Part shown: one piece after another, positions 40,115 to 52,988 of the stretch
How positions within the stretch are numbered: position 1 is the stretch's first letter
How the letters are laid out: each line of letters starts with the position of its first letter
Assembly: GCF_004379255.2 (NCBI RefSeq)
Contig: NC_056036.1
Span: forward strand, 41,193,576 to 41,257,575
Reading direction: 5' to 3'
DNA from: Salvia splendens
Taxonomy: Eukaryota > Streptophyta > Magnoliopsida > Lamiales > Lamiaceae
Length of the DNA: 64,000 bases
The notes under the pieces: model-generated
Told to the model about the DNA's origin: nothing
The model's database searches: none
Seen by the model: only the letters and a program-made list of their open reading frames with translations
Made by a program: the position numbers and the translations under genes

Positions 40115-42594
40115 TATATTAGATACACAATTGACGGATGATAGTGCAGAGAGTGCATGTTTAATGAAGGATTTTGATTAGGTGTGATACAACATATGCA
40201 TAAGAAGAAGAGGACTTTTGCTACATATTTTCATTTCACATTATGCTTATAATATTATAAGCATAATGTGAAGGACCACAAGAAGTCTTGAAGAAGAACT
40301 AATTGGCTCTCTGTTATGGATTTGGTTCTTAATCTAAGTTTAGTTATTTGTTCTAGATCCTTCTTGTAGATGCTATATATATCCTGTAATGTGTAGACAC
40401 CTACTTTGATCTATGAAAACAGTCTCAAGCCTATATTCTATTTTGTGCTACAATATTCTCAATCTTTATTCACTCTTTTCAATGGCTTTCCACATTCTTC
40501 TTTATGGTATCAGAGCAGGATAAAATCCTGACTCTATTACCTTTAATTTTCTCCAGCCAAGAGAAGTTCTACCTTCAGTTCTCCTTTCAATCAAGCAAGA
40601 GACACACCTACTTTAATCTCTACAAATGCTCAAACTCCTTGTCATAACAATGTTTCTAAGTCCAGTTCTGTCTTAGATATTGATTTGTGGCATAGAAGGC
40701 TTGGGCATCCTAGTTCAGATATTGTTAAGGTTACCCTAAATAGTTGTCATGTTCCTTACTCTCCAATGAAATCGTCTTCTTTGTGTCACTCATGTTGTGT
40801 TTCAAAAGCTCACATATTACCATACACTGCTTCTCAGTCAGAGTACAATTCACCTTTAGCTCTTGTCCACAGTGATCTTTGGTGCCCTTCCCCCCATCAT
40901 TTCTAGAAATGGATTTCTATACTATGTATCATTTGTGGATCATTTCAGTAGATTCACATGGATTTACTTGTTACAACGAAAGAATGATGTAGCTGATGTG
41001 TTTAAAACAGTTCAAAGTCATGTCTGAAAATCAATTTTCCACCAAACTTAAGCCTTTTCAATCTGTTTGGGGGGGGGGGGGGATTCCAAGCATTGTCCTT
41101 TTTTAAGGAATGTGGTATTGTACACAGAGTCTCTTGTCCTCATACACCACAATAAAACGGACTTGCAGAGAGAAAGCATAGACACATCGTTGAAACGGAT
41201 CTAGCTCTTCTCTCACAAGCTTCTCTTCCTCACAAGTTCTGGGATGATGCCTTTATCACTGCTGTGCACCTCATCAATCTCATGGCAACCAAAGTCATTA
41301 ATAACCTCTCACCTTTTGAGAAACTATATTCCACCAAGCCTGACTACACCACTCTCAAAGTGTTTGGGTGCCTGTGTTATGCTTTCTTGAGGCCCTATAA
41401 CAAGCACAAATTGAATTACAGATCTGATAAAGTGGTGTTTCTTGGATGTAGTCCTTCACATAAAGGATACAAAGCTCTTATTCCTGGTGGGAAGGTGATA
41501 GTGACTAGAGACATTGTCTTTGATGAACATTGTTTTCCTTTTCAGTCACATATTTCTGATATTTCTAATTTAGCCGTCAACAAAAATTCTGTAGATCCAG
41601 TAGACTCTTCTCTTAATCATTTTCCCACACCTCCTATTATCATTGATAATTCCTCTCTGACTCATACTCTAGATCATGTCCCACATGATGCACATAATAT
41701 TGCTCCCTCATCATCACCTTCTAATTCAACCTGTTCTACTAACTCCTCTTCATCTCCTGCTCAGATTCATGATTCTGCTTCCCCTGATATTTCCACTTCT
41801 AACAACTCTGATCATGATCATATTCCTCCTATATCTTCTCCACATGATGATGATAGTCAAACACCCCATCCCACTCATCACATGACCACAAGATCAAAGG
41901 CTGGAGTTTTCAAGCCTAAGGTTTATTCTGTTTCTATTTCTCCCTACCTCATTCCCAAATCTGCCCTTGAAGCTATTCTTCTTCCTTTTTGGAAAGCTGC
42001 TATGCTCACTGAGTTTTTAGCTCTCCTTAAAAACCATACATGGATTTTGAATACACTCCCACCTGGTAAAAACCTCATAGGCTGCACTTGGGTTTTTAAA
42101 CTGAAACTTCATCTTTTTGGGGAAATTGCTAGACATAAAGCTAGATTGGTTGCTCAAGGTTTCTCTCAACAATCGGGCTTTGACTTCAATGAGACTTTTA
42201 GTCCAGTTGTGAAACCTACCACCATTAGACTTATACTTAGTCTGGCTATCACTCTTGGTTGGTCAGTGACTTATTTAGATGTCAACAATGCATTCTTGAA
42301 TGGTGAGTTGAAGGAAGACATATACATGAAACAACCTTTTGGTTTTGAACAAGGTGGTCCTCATTTGGTATGCAAGCTTAATAAAGCTATCTATGGACTT
42401 AAGCAGGCTTCAAGAGCCTGATTCCTCACTGTTCACTCAGTCATTCTTTCTCTTGGTTTCTCTCAATCGAAGGCCGATGCTTCAATGTTTTCCAGACATA
42501 TAGGAGATGAAGTTATCTATCTTCTCATCTACGTAGATGATATGTTGATCACTGGGAATTCTTCTTCAATCAAGACAGTCATATCTCAGTTGAA

Positions 42595-42718
42595 TTCTAA
42601 TTTTTCCTTGAAAGATCTTGGGGAGGTAAGTCTATTTCTTGGTGTTGAGGTTGTAATTCTAATTTTTCCTTGAAAGATCTTGGGGAGGTAGGTCTATTTC
42701 TTGGTGTTGAGGTTGTTA
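42595..42718 (+). repeat. 62-bp tandem duplication inside the copia reverse transcriptase
   Basis: Two adjacent copies begin TTCTAATTTTTCCTTGAAAG at 42595 and 42657 and differ by a single A/G in GGTAAGTC/GGTAGGTC. As 62 is not a multiple of three, the duplication shifts the frame. Confidence 0.95.
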
Positions 42719-43311
42719 AGACAGATTCTGATTTACATCTTTGTCAGTCAACTTACATTAAATGTCTTTTAAAGAAAGCAAATATGGAGGGAGCTAAATG
42801 AAGCTATGATTCTAGTTGTAACACTCGGAAGATTTTTAATCTTCACCCGTTCTTTAGAAAGCATTAAGTGTTGTAACCTGCATGTGGTAAAAGGTTAAGT
42901 TTTGACTTTAATGATTCTTAGAAACTTCGAGGAGGTGGGTATTCCAAGATACCTGGAAAAGAATCACCTATGTAAGTGAAGAAGTGTGGGCCGCTTCAAC
43001 ATGTGAATCACTTATGAATCTAAAGTGGTGTTCCATGGCCAGTAAAGGACACAAACATGAGAACTGATGAGTTTGTAAATAATATTGTGCCAATATTATT
43101 GTCTCGGTATACACCAAGGAGAAATGGTTCAAGGCATCACGTCCACCAGGCCACCGGTATGCCCGATAGTGTTGACTATGAAAGTTCAAAGTCCCAAGCT
43201 ACTATTCCAAATGCAATATTGTTTCTCGATGATTGAGCAAAGAGTCTGCATGCATGCATACACGGCTTGTGTTGGTTTGAGCTTGCAGTGCTCTAACCAA
43301 TGTGGGGGATT

Positions 43312-43856
43312 ATTGAAAACGTGTTATATTTGAAAGGTTTCAAGCTATTCACTTTCAAGTCCTTTGGTCTTTCATGTTCTTGTAACCTCCATTGTGTTAA
43401 TTTTGTGGTTTATGGTGGTTAATTCCATGACCTTCCATGTCCACATTTGATGCCTATAAAAGACATGGGGTTGTAGAGAGATTTTATACCACAACAAGCA
43501 TTTTCACTCCTCTCTCTAGTTATCTACATCATAGTGTGCATTCTAGGAGCATTGTCTAGCTCGATTCTCGGAACTCCATCAAGTTCGCCGGTGCCTAGCG
43601 TGTTTGAGGTGCTTCTACATGCTAGGAGGAAGTCGTTTTATCTTTGGGGCAATACACCATTCCGTTCAGTGAGCACTAGCCGGGGTGTAATTTGTCTTGC
43701 GGAAAGAGGGCTTCCCTCGACTCGACTTATTGTTGGTTTGTTTTATTTTATTTCCGTTGTAATTTCCATTCCACTTGTTGTTATTTTCCTTGGATTATAA
43801 TAGTTAGAGTACCACCTGTACAAGGCTTGCGAATTTTATCCAATTATTTTCTAACA
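43312..43856 (+). repeat. Probable copia-type LTR
   Basis: Begins TATTGAAAACGTG immediately after the purine-rich GTGGGGGAT and ends TTTTCTAACA, the usual end of many plant copia LTRs. It includes a TATA-like TATAAAAGAC (about 43456) and runs 545 bp. The start would be TG in an intact LTR and is TA here. No second identical copy was found in the window. Confidence 0.55.
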
Positions 43857-43982
43857 ATCACGAAGATCCGTTGCAAAAATAATTGTCAACCGTTTGTTAG
43901 TTAAGTTAAACACGCAGCTGCTGTATAACTTCCCAAGATCTGCTTTGAAATTGAGAAGAAAAAAAAATTGAGAGATATTGTG

Positions 43983-45761
43983 ATGATGGGTGATTTGTCA
44001 AATGGAATATTGGCGCTCCTCACAAATCATGCGTTGCTGTCTGCCTTTCTTGGCTTTGCCATTGCTCAGTCCATTAAGTTCTTTACTCTCTGGTATATGT
44101 GTATGTGTGTGTGAGTTTCAAGTAGACGAGTCTTGTTATCTTACAAGATTATGAATTTTCATAATCAAACTGAATCTTTGCATTTTAAAGATTATGGGAT
44201 TTGGCCACTCTCTAAATTTTTGCAATTGGAGATACTGTTTTATAGTATGTTACTATGTTATGAACACTAATTGGTTTTTGCTATATCCAGCCACATTCAA
44301 TCTCCAATGAATAAATGCAGAATTCTTCCAAAAAAATAAAATCTAGATTCATTCTCATTCTTTAGCCTTTTTAAGTTGTTTTTTTTTTGTCTAAAGTGAT
44401 GTAATGAGCTCTGTTATAGAGCAAACTGCAATCTTGGGAGTCTTACCAGCGTTGTATCGATCCAGGTACAGGGAAAACCGATGGGATCCGAAGCAACTTA
44501 TCGGATCTGGTGGCATGCCATCGTCACATTCAGCTACTGTGACCGCTCTTGCGGTTGGCGTTGGCCTACAAGACGGTTTTGGAGGGCCGGAATTCGCAAC
44601 TGCGTTAGTCTTGGCGTGTGTGGTATGTTCTCCTGTAACCTAGCTCCATTCTGCATAAATTTACTTTGTTCATAATGTGCACTCATATAACCTTACAAAA
44701 TGATTGTTCTGTTTTATCAAGTAGTAGTACTGAAAATTATAAAGGTCTAAATGTATGAATCAAATTATTTGAACTAGTACTGTCTGGACACTTTTCCTTT
44801 CCCATGTACCTTAAGTTGCTACACAAATACTTATAGAAATATGCAGAATGAAAGTTTAGAAGTTCATTTATTAATTATAATAGAACTAAGATTTTATACT
44901 AACTCATAATGGCTGAAGATTGAAACCTCAAGGTGAGGGTAAGTCTATTTTTGAATCCATTTCAGTAGATCTTGATGCATGAACTTTCAATAATGTTTAT
45001 ACCAAAATTGACAGTTGAGGGTAAGTCCTAGATTTCCTCATGCCCGAGCTTCGACATACGCTTTTACTTGTTCTAAGCTTTCGTATATTGTACACTATGC
45101 ACTTTCTTGGAATGTGGTAGCTGCTGGTCTTACTCTATCAAGTTTCGACAGGTGATGTACGATGCAACTGGTGTAAGATTACATGCCGGACGCCAAGCAG
45201 AGGTTTGTAGCTTATGGTGCAGTTTGTTTTGTGTCCATTTCACTAATGCACAAGCCACTTCATCAATTACACCCCAAATGTGCTAAAAACAAAGGGCAAA
45301 AACTAGAGTTTGAATACATCCAGAATGTTTCTGATGAGCTTTATATCTGGCAGGTATTAAATTAGATTTTATGTGAACTTCCAGCTGAGCACCCTCTTGC
45401 TGAGAGCATGCCTCTGCGCGAACTTCTCGGTCACACACCTACTCAGGTTTCGAATTGATGCTTTGGATTATTTGAAGAACATCTCTGAATCTCATGTGAA
45501 TGAAAACACCTTTTCGTTTTCCACTAAATTCTGCTCCATCCATCTTCGACCTGGCATGTATGCGCGTGCGCTGCATAGATCAACGATCAATTTGTTGCAC
45601 AAAACCTTTAAACATGACCAAATACTCAATTGTGCATTATAGATGCAAGAAAACAGTCTCTCTTTATTGCTTTATTAATTATGGTGTTCATTGTTTAACT
45701 TCAGGTTGCTGCTGGTGCTGTTCTGGGATCAATTACAGCAGTAGTTATAAATTTAATATGA
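43983..45761 (+). CDS. DUF212 (acid phosphatase/vanadium haloperoxidase-related) membrane protein, with in-frame TAG
   Basis: Five exons (43983-44092, 44466-44622, 45152-45202, 45354-45446, 45705-45761) give 156 codons. Exons 1-3 encode ALLSAFLGFAIAQSIKFFTL (membrane helix), RENRWDPKQLIGSGGMPSSH and VMYDATGVRLHAGRQAE, diagnostic of plant DUF212 proteins related to the PAP2/haloperoxidase fold. Exons 4-5 encode ELPAEHPLAESMPLRELLGH and AAGAVLGSITAVVINLI. Exon 4 starts GTA TTA AAT TAG, where relatives have V-L-N-Q, so the stop at 45363-45365 replaces a Gln codon. With the standard acceptor the product ends there at 109 residues. Using the TAG itself as acceptor would skip four codons and keep the frame. 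Biochemical function is not established. Confidence 0.85.
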
Positions 45762-45814
45762 AGCAATCATGATAAAGATTTTGTTTAGTGTTACCAAAGT
45801 CGTGTTGTGTGTGT

Positions 45815-45895
45815 GTATTGGCGTAGTTGTAGAGTGGTTGATGTTGAGACCAAAGGTCTCGAGTTCAAATCCACTGTGGCACGACCATCAAAATT
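45815..45895 (+). repeat. tRNA-derived SINE-like fragment
   Basis: GGCGTAGTTGTAGAGTGGTT resembles a Pol III A box and GTCTCGAGTTCAAATCC a B box, about 30 bp apart, as in plant tRNA-related SINEs. It does not fold as a proper tRNA. It lies between the 3' ends of two convergent genes. Confidence 0.5.
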
Positions 45896-46056
45896 TCTGT
45901 TTATTTATTCGTAAACAAAAGTCTGTTTTGTGTTTTATTTCTATTTTCAAGAGAATGGGTAGCTTAAAGGTACATATCTGATGAAAAGATAAATAGAAAA
46001 AATTGTTTCTATAAACCTAAACCTTGCCTCTAATTTCCATACATAGTCAAATTGCA

Positions 46057-49000
46057 TCATGAATCTAATCTCAGTATAGCTGAGAAAACTTTCTTGAGCT
46101 CTGAAACAGGATCACCCTCGATCCCCGACTTTATGCGCCATGCTACGTGCTCGTCTGGCCTCACTAGAATAGCTCCTCTATTCGTCATCTGACAGAGATC
46201 CCACCACAACGGTAAGCTAGGACAAGTTTTAGCATCTACAATGTCTACGAAGTTTTTCCACGGTGAAAGCAGCCTTTCGCTGCTGCTAAGAACTGCATAC
46301 GTTGCTTTGTCTTGCCACATTATGCATACTTTAAGTGGGAGTTGAAATTCCTGAGCCACCTTGAATGCAGCCTGAGCTAGTTGATACGATTCTTCGATTG
46401 CGGATATAATAAGAAGGAATTCGACATTGTTTGCAGTTACAAGGTCCAGGGTAGAGCAGGTTTCCTGACAAAATCGAGATGAAATCATGAGTTTTGCCTA
46501 AAAACCATCACAGGCACAGTTTTAGAGAAGGTGGCATGGCATACCTCTTTTGAATGTGACAATAACTGAATGTTCATATGGGGCAGCCGTGATCCAGGAT
46601 CCGAGGATGGAACGTAGTCCCGCCTCCGTCCAGTTGGCTTTTCTTGCGTGCTTGAAAAACTCTCACCATCGGAAACTAGTGCCCCTTTATAATACCTAAG
46701 GTAAAATCTCATGGTTAGACAAATCATCACGGAGTACCCATTGGGGCACGCACACAAGCACTAAATCGCGTAAACTTTCGAGTCATTGTGCTTAGAAGCA
46801 ATTAGAATGAATGACAGTACCTGAACCCTAGGTCTTCAGCAGGAAACTGGAGTTCCAGGCTTTTTCCTTCTTCAAAGATCTCTCTTAGTTTTGAAAGCCT
46901 TGTAGATCCAAGTGGGTTGCTTTCATTTAGAATAAAACCAGAGAGCTGCATATGGCCTATGCTAAATATTCCATTGAAAATCGCCCTTTGCAGATCAGAC
47001 GGTAAGATGGAACCAAGTTTTTGATTTATGGTACGATGTACTGCGAATTGAGAAACGGTGCAGGTACCTGATGAGTTACAATAACAGTTGAGGAAGTTCA
47101 TTTCATAATTGTAGATGCATTACCTGAAGTAGCAATACTTGGATCAAGACCAAGAGCAGCAGGAACTTCCATTGCTGCTTTAAAATTTTGGACACTTAGT
47201 TCAGTGTTAAAGAGAGCAATCTGACAAGTACCAAAGCGTAACAGTTTTGTAAGATTTTTGCTCTGGAAATGCTGATTAGCACAATTACACACATGAATAT
47301 ACAATACCTGCCTACGCTCTGTTTCATAAGTCGAAAGAATTGATGGTGGCGCTATTCCCCTGAGTACAGAAGCCAACTTCCAGGCAAGATTATGAGAATC
47401 CTGAATTCCGGTATTCATTCCTGAAAAATATAGCAAAAGGTCTTGGATTTAATAACTGGTCTTTTGATAGTTTTCAGTAATTAGCCAAAGGTATCAATTT
47501 TAGTATAATATCCGAAGATTCATACCAAAGCCGCCAGCAGGGGGGAAGCGATGAGCAGCGTCACCAGCGAGTATTACCCTGTTGTTACTAGCTAAGAATG
47601 CCTGAGCAACTTCGGCATGCATTACCCAAGGCTTTACATCCAGGACATTGGTGTCTGCAAGCTCTCGACCAACCAAACTGAAAATTATTTTCTCACACAT
47701 CTACAATACAAAGAATTCAGAACAGCTGATTTATCATGATTAATTTTCTGGCTCTTAACAGCACAACAATACCTAGCCACCATATTCCTAGCAAATACTA
47801 TATTTAAATCTTATAACGAAACTCAAGCTATACGGGTGAAGAAATGGATATAGAGATAGGGAGTTACCCTCGAGCTGAAATCATCAAACCTTTGTTGGGG
47901 AGGATAAAAAGGTACCTGCATAACATAATATGCCAGAAATCTAAGTTACTGGTGTCATATCAGCACAAGATAATCCATACACACAAAACAAAAGCCGGGT
48001 TGGAATATACAGCACCTGCAGCACAAATTCTCCTTGCATCAGGTCATGAGCAACAAGAACACCGATGGCTTCAGTGTTGAATATAAAAAACAGCATGCCT
48101 GGTCTTTCATTCATTAAATACTGTCCAAGGTCCTGACTAGTAAAATGTATGCTGATAAGTTTTTGCAGATCATGTTCGCCACTCATGCCGATTCCAACTA
48201 GTTTTCTTACTGTACTACTTGCACCATCTGTGCCGATAAGAAAATCACAGTGGAACTTTTTTTCTGCACGCTTTCCTGCCCTTGTTATAGAAGCGGTCAC
48301 GGTTACACCATTTTCAGTGGTGTTGATGGAAGTGCATTCATGCCCCAAGAGTATTTGCTGCTCTGCAAGCTTTACGTCGTCAGAGTTGAGCAAGCCATCG
48401 CTCTTGACATGAAACCCTATGTGCTTGAGCTGTTCAATTAGCAACCTTGTGAGTTTATACTGAGAAAAGTGGGCAACAGAAACTGGACTCACAATCTTGT
48501 CAAAATCTGCATACAACAGAGCTTGTGAACATGATAAGAATTTTTAAAACTGCTAATAGACACTCCATGGTGTTTTTAGGTTCATTTGAGTTATCGTCAG
48601 AAGAAAAAAGGAAGCTAATTAGGAAAGGAATGAGAGAAACGAAGATTGTTGATATGCAATTCCAAATCCCTTGAGGGAAAAGAATGGTCTGACAGAAAAT
48701 ATACATGTTAGGTGATAGAGCTCATCAAATAAGTACTAGCTATGAGTCCTACTCCTTCCATTCAACATGAATCTCAACAGCCAATTCAAAGAACAAGATT
48801 TTTCTCGATATTCAAGAGCTGCAGAAATGAAGAAATCACCTTTAGGTTGCATATGGTCAACTGAACCAAGAACTTGGCCGGTGAGCGAAGTGCAGTATAC
48901 AAACTTCCTCCATAAGTCTACAGGCGGTTGATGCCTCAAAATCTCATCAGCCAGTCCATTTAATTTGCGAAACACCTGGCACGAATTATCCACTTCAATA

Positions 49001-49616
49001 CAAAAGGCCTCAATATCTCAAAATTAACCCAAAAAAGGGGATGCAAAAAAACCTCCATGGATCGATTGTTAATAAAATGAGCTTGAGGGTGCCTTGAGAA
49101 ACCACAACTTTTCTCCAAAACTGCACATTTAACCCCTGCCAGCCAAACACCATTATAATTTATAAATAGCCTCAAATTTGACATCAAAGCAAAACCTATA
49201 ACTCAATTAGTTAGCCAGGAAAAAAACAATACTACAAATGAACAGATAAAAATTGAAAATTGGCATATATACAGGTCACAAAATGCAACTGAGCCTCATC
49301 ATATATGAAAATCAAACAAGTCCAATAACTACAGGCACAAACGAAAAAAAAACTTTTCAAAAAAGAAAAGAAATAGAAAAATCGGAGATGTGAGTAGGGA
49401 AATTGAACCTAATTTAGTGAGGAGAATGGAGAGAACAAGGCCAACTGGTCCTGCGCCGACGATCAAGACCGGCAATCGTGAATCGCGGCCGTCAATTCCG
49501 TCGGAAGAGGTTGACGAATCTCTGCGCAGATTATAGGAGGAGCATAGAACGGCATTGCTATGTAATCTGGTGCGGTAGAATCCATGGAATCTCCTCGTGA
49601 GCCTTAGAGCTGCCAT
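46057..49616 (-). CDS. FAD-dependent monooxygenase, aromatic hydroxylase-like (PheA/TfdB type)
   Basis: Flavoprotein hydroxylase family enzyme; substrate unknown. Eleven exons (49409-49616, 49053-49135, 48840-48975, 48016-48506, 47868-47915, 47526-47700, 47308-47420, 47124-47220, 46821-47067, 46545-46695, 46057-46464) give 718 residues. I use the ATG at 49616. The Ser/Arg-rich N-terminus suggests organelle import. Motifs: VLIVGAGPVGLVLSILLTKL (GxGxxG FAD site), FLIGTDGASSTVRKLVGI (DG motif) and VILAGDAAHRFPPAGGFGMN (GD motif), followed by TGIQDSHNLAWKLASVL. The last about 200 residues resemble the thioredoxin-like C-terminal domain of phenol hydroxylases. I recall an Arabidopsis relative linked to embryo lethality (EMB2421, AT1G24340), not checked. 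All junctions are GT-AG. Confidence 0.93.
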
Positions 49617-49855
49617 TGCAGCAGCCACTGAGCCAATTCTACTTCGGTTTCGCTAATTCTTCAATCGAAACTCTAAATTCCAACAATTCTAGTAAGATTC
49701 ACTAAGCTCTGATTCAAATGTAGCGATCCTGATTATTTCTGTTGCGCGATAATACAGCTTGGGATTTATGCTAAAACCTTCATGATTCTTAAGATTTAAA
49801 GAACTCGAAATAGGTAGGAGAACTCATGGATTGAATTATGCCATGTCTAATATTA

Positions 49856-50116
49856 GGTCATCCATGATGGGACGGATGTCAAAAACACCTCATGCCACGT
49901 TATAACGACATCCTACTACACAATGGGGACATCCCCAAGAATATCCCGACGGACATCCACAAAAAACAATAAAAAATCGGGACGTCCGTCGTGTCAACGC
50001 AATGGTGGACGTCCCGGAAAGCCGCAGAACTCCGATGTCCGCAGCGGACGTCCGTATCCGTATGCATGCTGCCTAATAGCGGACGTCCGCCGGGACATCC
50101 GCTATTGTGGATGCTC
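49856..50116. mobile_element. PIF/Harbinger-like MITE (261 bp)
   Basis: TTA target duplications at 49853-49855 and 50117-50119. Ends read GGTCATCCATGATGG and, reversed, GAGCATCCACAATAGCGG. The interior is rich in GGACGTCCG and CGGACATCC motifs. It lies about 240 bp upstream of the monooxygenase start, so it may contribute to its promoter region. Confidence 0.8.
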
Positions 50117-50119
50117 TTA

Positions 50120-51712
50120 CACTTACACCGTGTTTCATTTGATCTCAAAAGTGCTAACTTTTATTCCGTGTCATGTGTTAAGAAAGTATTGGGTCGTCGC
50201 ACAAAGTCCATGCGGGTTAATCGGACCGGATTCGAGTCTAGTGACGGGTGGTGGAGGTGGGGTTGAGGAGGGTGACCTGACCCACCGTCACCTTATAGGT
50301 ACTTTCATAAAACTCCATTAATCGGTTCAACAACTCATATCAATTCCACTTTCGATCTCACCATAGTTTTATTGTTGTGCCAACCATTCTCGTTTATGCT
50401 ATTGGTTAGTATATTTATTTGTGTATTAGGGGACGATATGTCAACAACAAACCCGAATTTATTAGGATGCTGATTTAGGCTTCTCTATTACATTTAGAAA
50501 CACAAATAAGTAATACTGTTGTTTTACATGCTTAAAAATTTCATAAATTATAGTAATTCGAGATATGTGATTTTTTTCAATCAATTGGGATTTATCGTCT
50601 TGTTTTCATTTTCTTTGCCACCTTTATTTTCGTTGCATCCGGATTCAAATTTTTAATATACACGTAATATAAAAGAGGGTCTCATTGGGGGCCATCCAAT
50701 ATTCATACTGACTTATCTAAAGTACAGTTTTGGGCTGAAATGCTGAAACTAGGGCCCTTACCAGATGGGCTGGAAGAATGTTTTAGGCCCAACCAGTAAC
50801 TAAGAAGTCATTTTTGGCAGCCACACATCCATAGTATTTAATTTAATTTAATTTGAAAAGCATTTTATACAAAAATTCATGTTTCTATGTAATACTCCAT
50901 CCATCCTACTACAAGTGATAATTTAATTTGAAAATCATTTTATACAAAAATTCACGTTTCTATATAATAAGTAACATGCAAATCACATCATATGCAATAG
51001 CAAATCGGATTATCCGTTACATGTAGATCATAGTTAAACATGAGTAGTACTAAATAAATTCTCTGTTAATTGTGTCCTTACAAAATACTACTACTACTAA
51101 TCATATCCTTTTTATTTATGATTTCTTCTTCAATATTTCGATAGTTCCAATGCCCAACATGGAATAAAACTCCTAAAAATCCTCAATATCAAGATATTCA
51201 AATATTTTAGTTTATCTTTCATGATCTTTTTCATCTTATAATTATGTTCCAGAAAGTAGATGAAAGTATTGATGATGATTGAGACTCGTAACAATTTTCA
51301 CCAATGTTGGACTAAAATACAATAACTTTGTTGGGTGTTCAAATATATGAAGATATAGTAGTAGTATTAATTGAGGAAAGGGTAAAAGTTGTATAGATAT
51401 ACCTAGGCCACAGGTGATATGTTGGATTTTGCCTTTTAGGAGTTAGATGGTGTAGTGTGAGGCTCCTACTAGAAATAGTTGGATTTTGCCTTTTAGGGGA
51501 TGTAAGGATGTTCTCATTTTTTAATTTTAGAGCTAGGAAAAGAAATATAAGAGCCTCAAGGAAAAATATATCTTGGTGTGATGGATCTAGGTTAAGGTGA
51601 ACAAGTCTTCCCTCATGCCCATACTATCATCATTTTACTATACAAGATAAAGAAATTTCAAACTTAAGAAATTTGTTCATCAACAGTTAATAGTACGTAG
51701 AAATACTGGTGT
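50120..51712. other. AT-rich intergenic region with a local duplication
   Basis: No gene supported. Two copies of a roughly 60-bp phrase (AATCATTTTATACAAAAATTC type) occur near 50842 and 50929. GTTGGATTTTGCCTTTTAGG occurs twice (about 51422 and 51478). Nothing else structured was seen. Confidence 0.45.
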
Positions 51713-51720
51713 ATCAAAGG

Positions 51721-52980
51721 TAGGGATGTCAATGTAACCCGAACCCGCGGGCCGGCTCGAATAACCCGATAAAAATACAGGGTTAGGGTTGTAATTTCGC
51801 AGCCCGAATTTAAAATCGGGCCATTCGAGCTGACCCGTTCGGGTTGTCGGGTTGTCGGGCTGACCCATTCGGGTTACGGGTCGGCCCGTCGGGTTGAAGG
51901 CTTCTGCACAACGAGCAGTTTTTGTAACGGTCATAACTTTCTCTACAAAGCTCCGATTGAGGCGTGCAATATATCCACGCGAAGCTCTTTCGAAGACGAA
52001 GAGAATGATATATATTAGAGGTTTATCAGACATCAAAATCGCGAGAAACATTGACTCAAACAAGGCTGCTGCACATCCACATATTTTGTGTACATTTTCT
52101 AATCAATTTTCTATCATTTCTCAATAAACATGTAAACATACCAAAATATAGAAATATAATCAAAATCACCCAAGACAACCCTCTAAAACCATGCAAAATC
52201 CAAATACGCCAACCGACTATATAAGATTACGAAAAAAATCACTATGTGGTTCATGGATTCATAAATACTCGTATATAAAAGCTTTCTTTTAGTATATTTC
52301 CAATATAATAGTGCAAAGTGTTTTGACGCCGCTTCGTCATTGAATTATGCGTACTTTGATGATTCTTAAAACAAAGATAAATTATTATTTGACTTATTTA
52401 CAGCTGGAATAAATTAAATTTGACCAATCATAATTCAAGAAAACTTAGAGTTACTCCAATTAGCTAGCATCTTGATAATTCACTCTTTAACAATTCAAAA
52501 TATTTTTGTTACATCTACGATGCACCTCTCACGTTATGAAAATTTTATTTAATTTTCTACGAATTGATTTATGTTTGAATTTTGAAACAAAGTGTTGATT
52601 TATGTTTTAAATACATAAACATAAACATACTATTGATAGATATTTTGTAAATAATTATGTAATGAATAAGTTATTTAAATTTAAATAACTTAATCTTTTT
52701 TAAAATATTAAAGAAAATTAAAAATATGTATTTCATGGTTGAACGATTAATTAAAAATATGTATATAAATAGAGAAAATTTAAAATACGTATTATTTTTT
52801 GAAAATATTAAAAGAATTAAAAATACGCATTGGCCCGAATAACCCGGTGGGTTAGCCCGAAACCCGAAGGGTTAGGGTTAGGGTCGAACTTTTATAACCC
52901 GAATAGCCCGTACACGAATGGCCCGACAACCCGAACGGGTTGGCCAGAACCCGAACGAGTTGGCCCGATTGACATCCCTA
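51721..52980. mobile_element. hAT-like non-autonomous transposon (1260 bp)
   Basis: The ends are perfect 13-bp inverted repeats, TAGGGATGTCAAT on the left and ATTGACATCCCTA on the right. They are flanked by the identical 8-bp target duplication ATCAAAGG (51713-51720 and 52981-52988), the hallmark of hAT elements. Subterminal regions are packed with CCCGAA/GGGTT motifs (AACCCG, GGCCCG) on both ends, probably transposase binding repeats. The AT-rich centre has no transposase. The intact target duplication suggests a fairly recent insertion. Confidence 0.92.
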
Positions 52981-52988
52981 ATCAAAGG

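Larger units (their letters stand above)
40120..43856 (+). mobile_element. Degenerate Ty1/copia LTR retrotransposon, internally deleted
   Basis: A primer-binding site TGGTATCAGAGCAGG (40505-40519) complementary to initiator tRNA-Met follows a putative 5' LTR (about 40120-40503). Only about 170 bp later comes the GAG-pre-integrase segment (WHRRLGHPSSDIV), so gag and protease are missing. The integrase part is broken by stops and a 14-G run. The reverse transcriptase part (41264-42421) has [25 protein letters not shown] and [15 protein letters not shown], then TGA, followed in another frame by LLIYVDDMLITGN. RNase H is lost after about 42800. A polypurine-like GTGGGGGATTATTG (about 43301) and an LTR-like stretch ending TTTTCTAACA (43856) lie downstream but may come from a different copia family. 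Confidence 0.85.
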
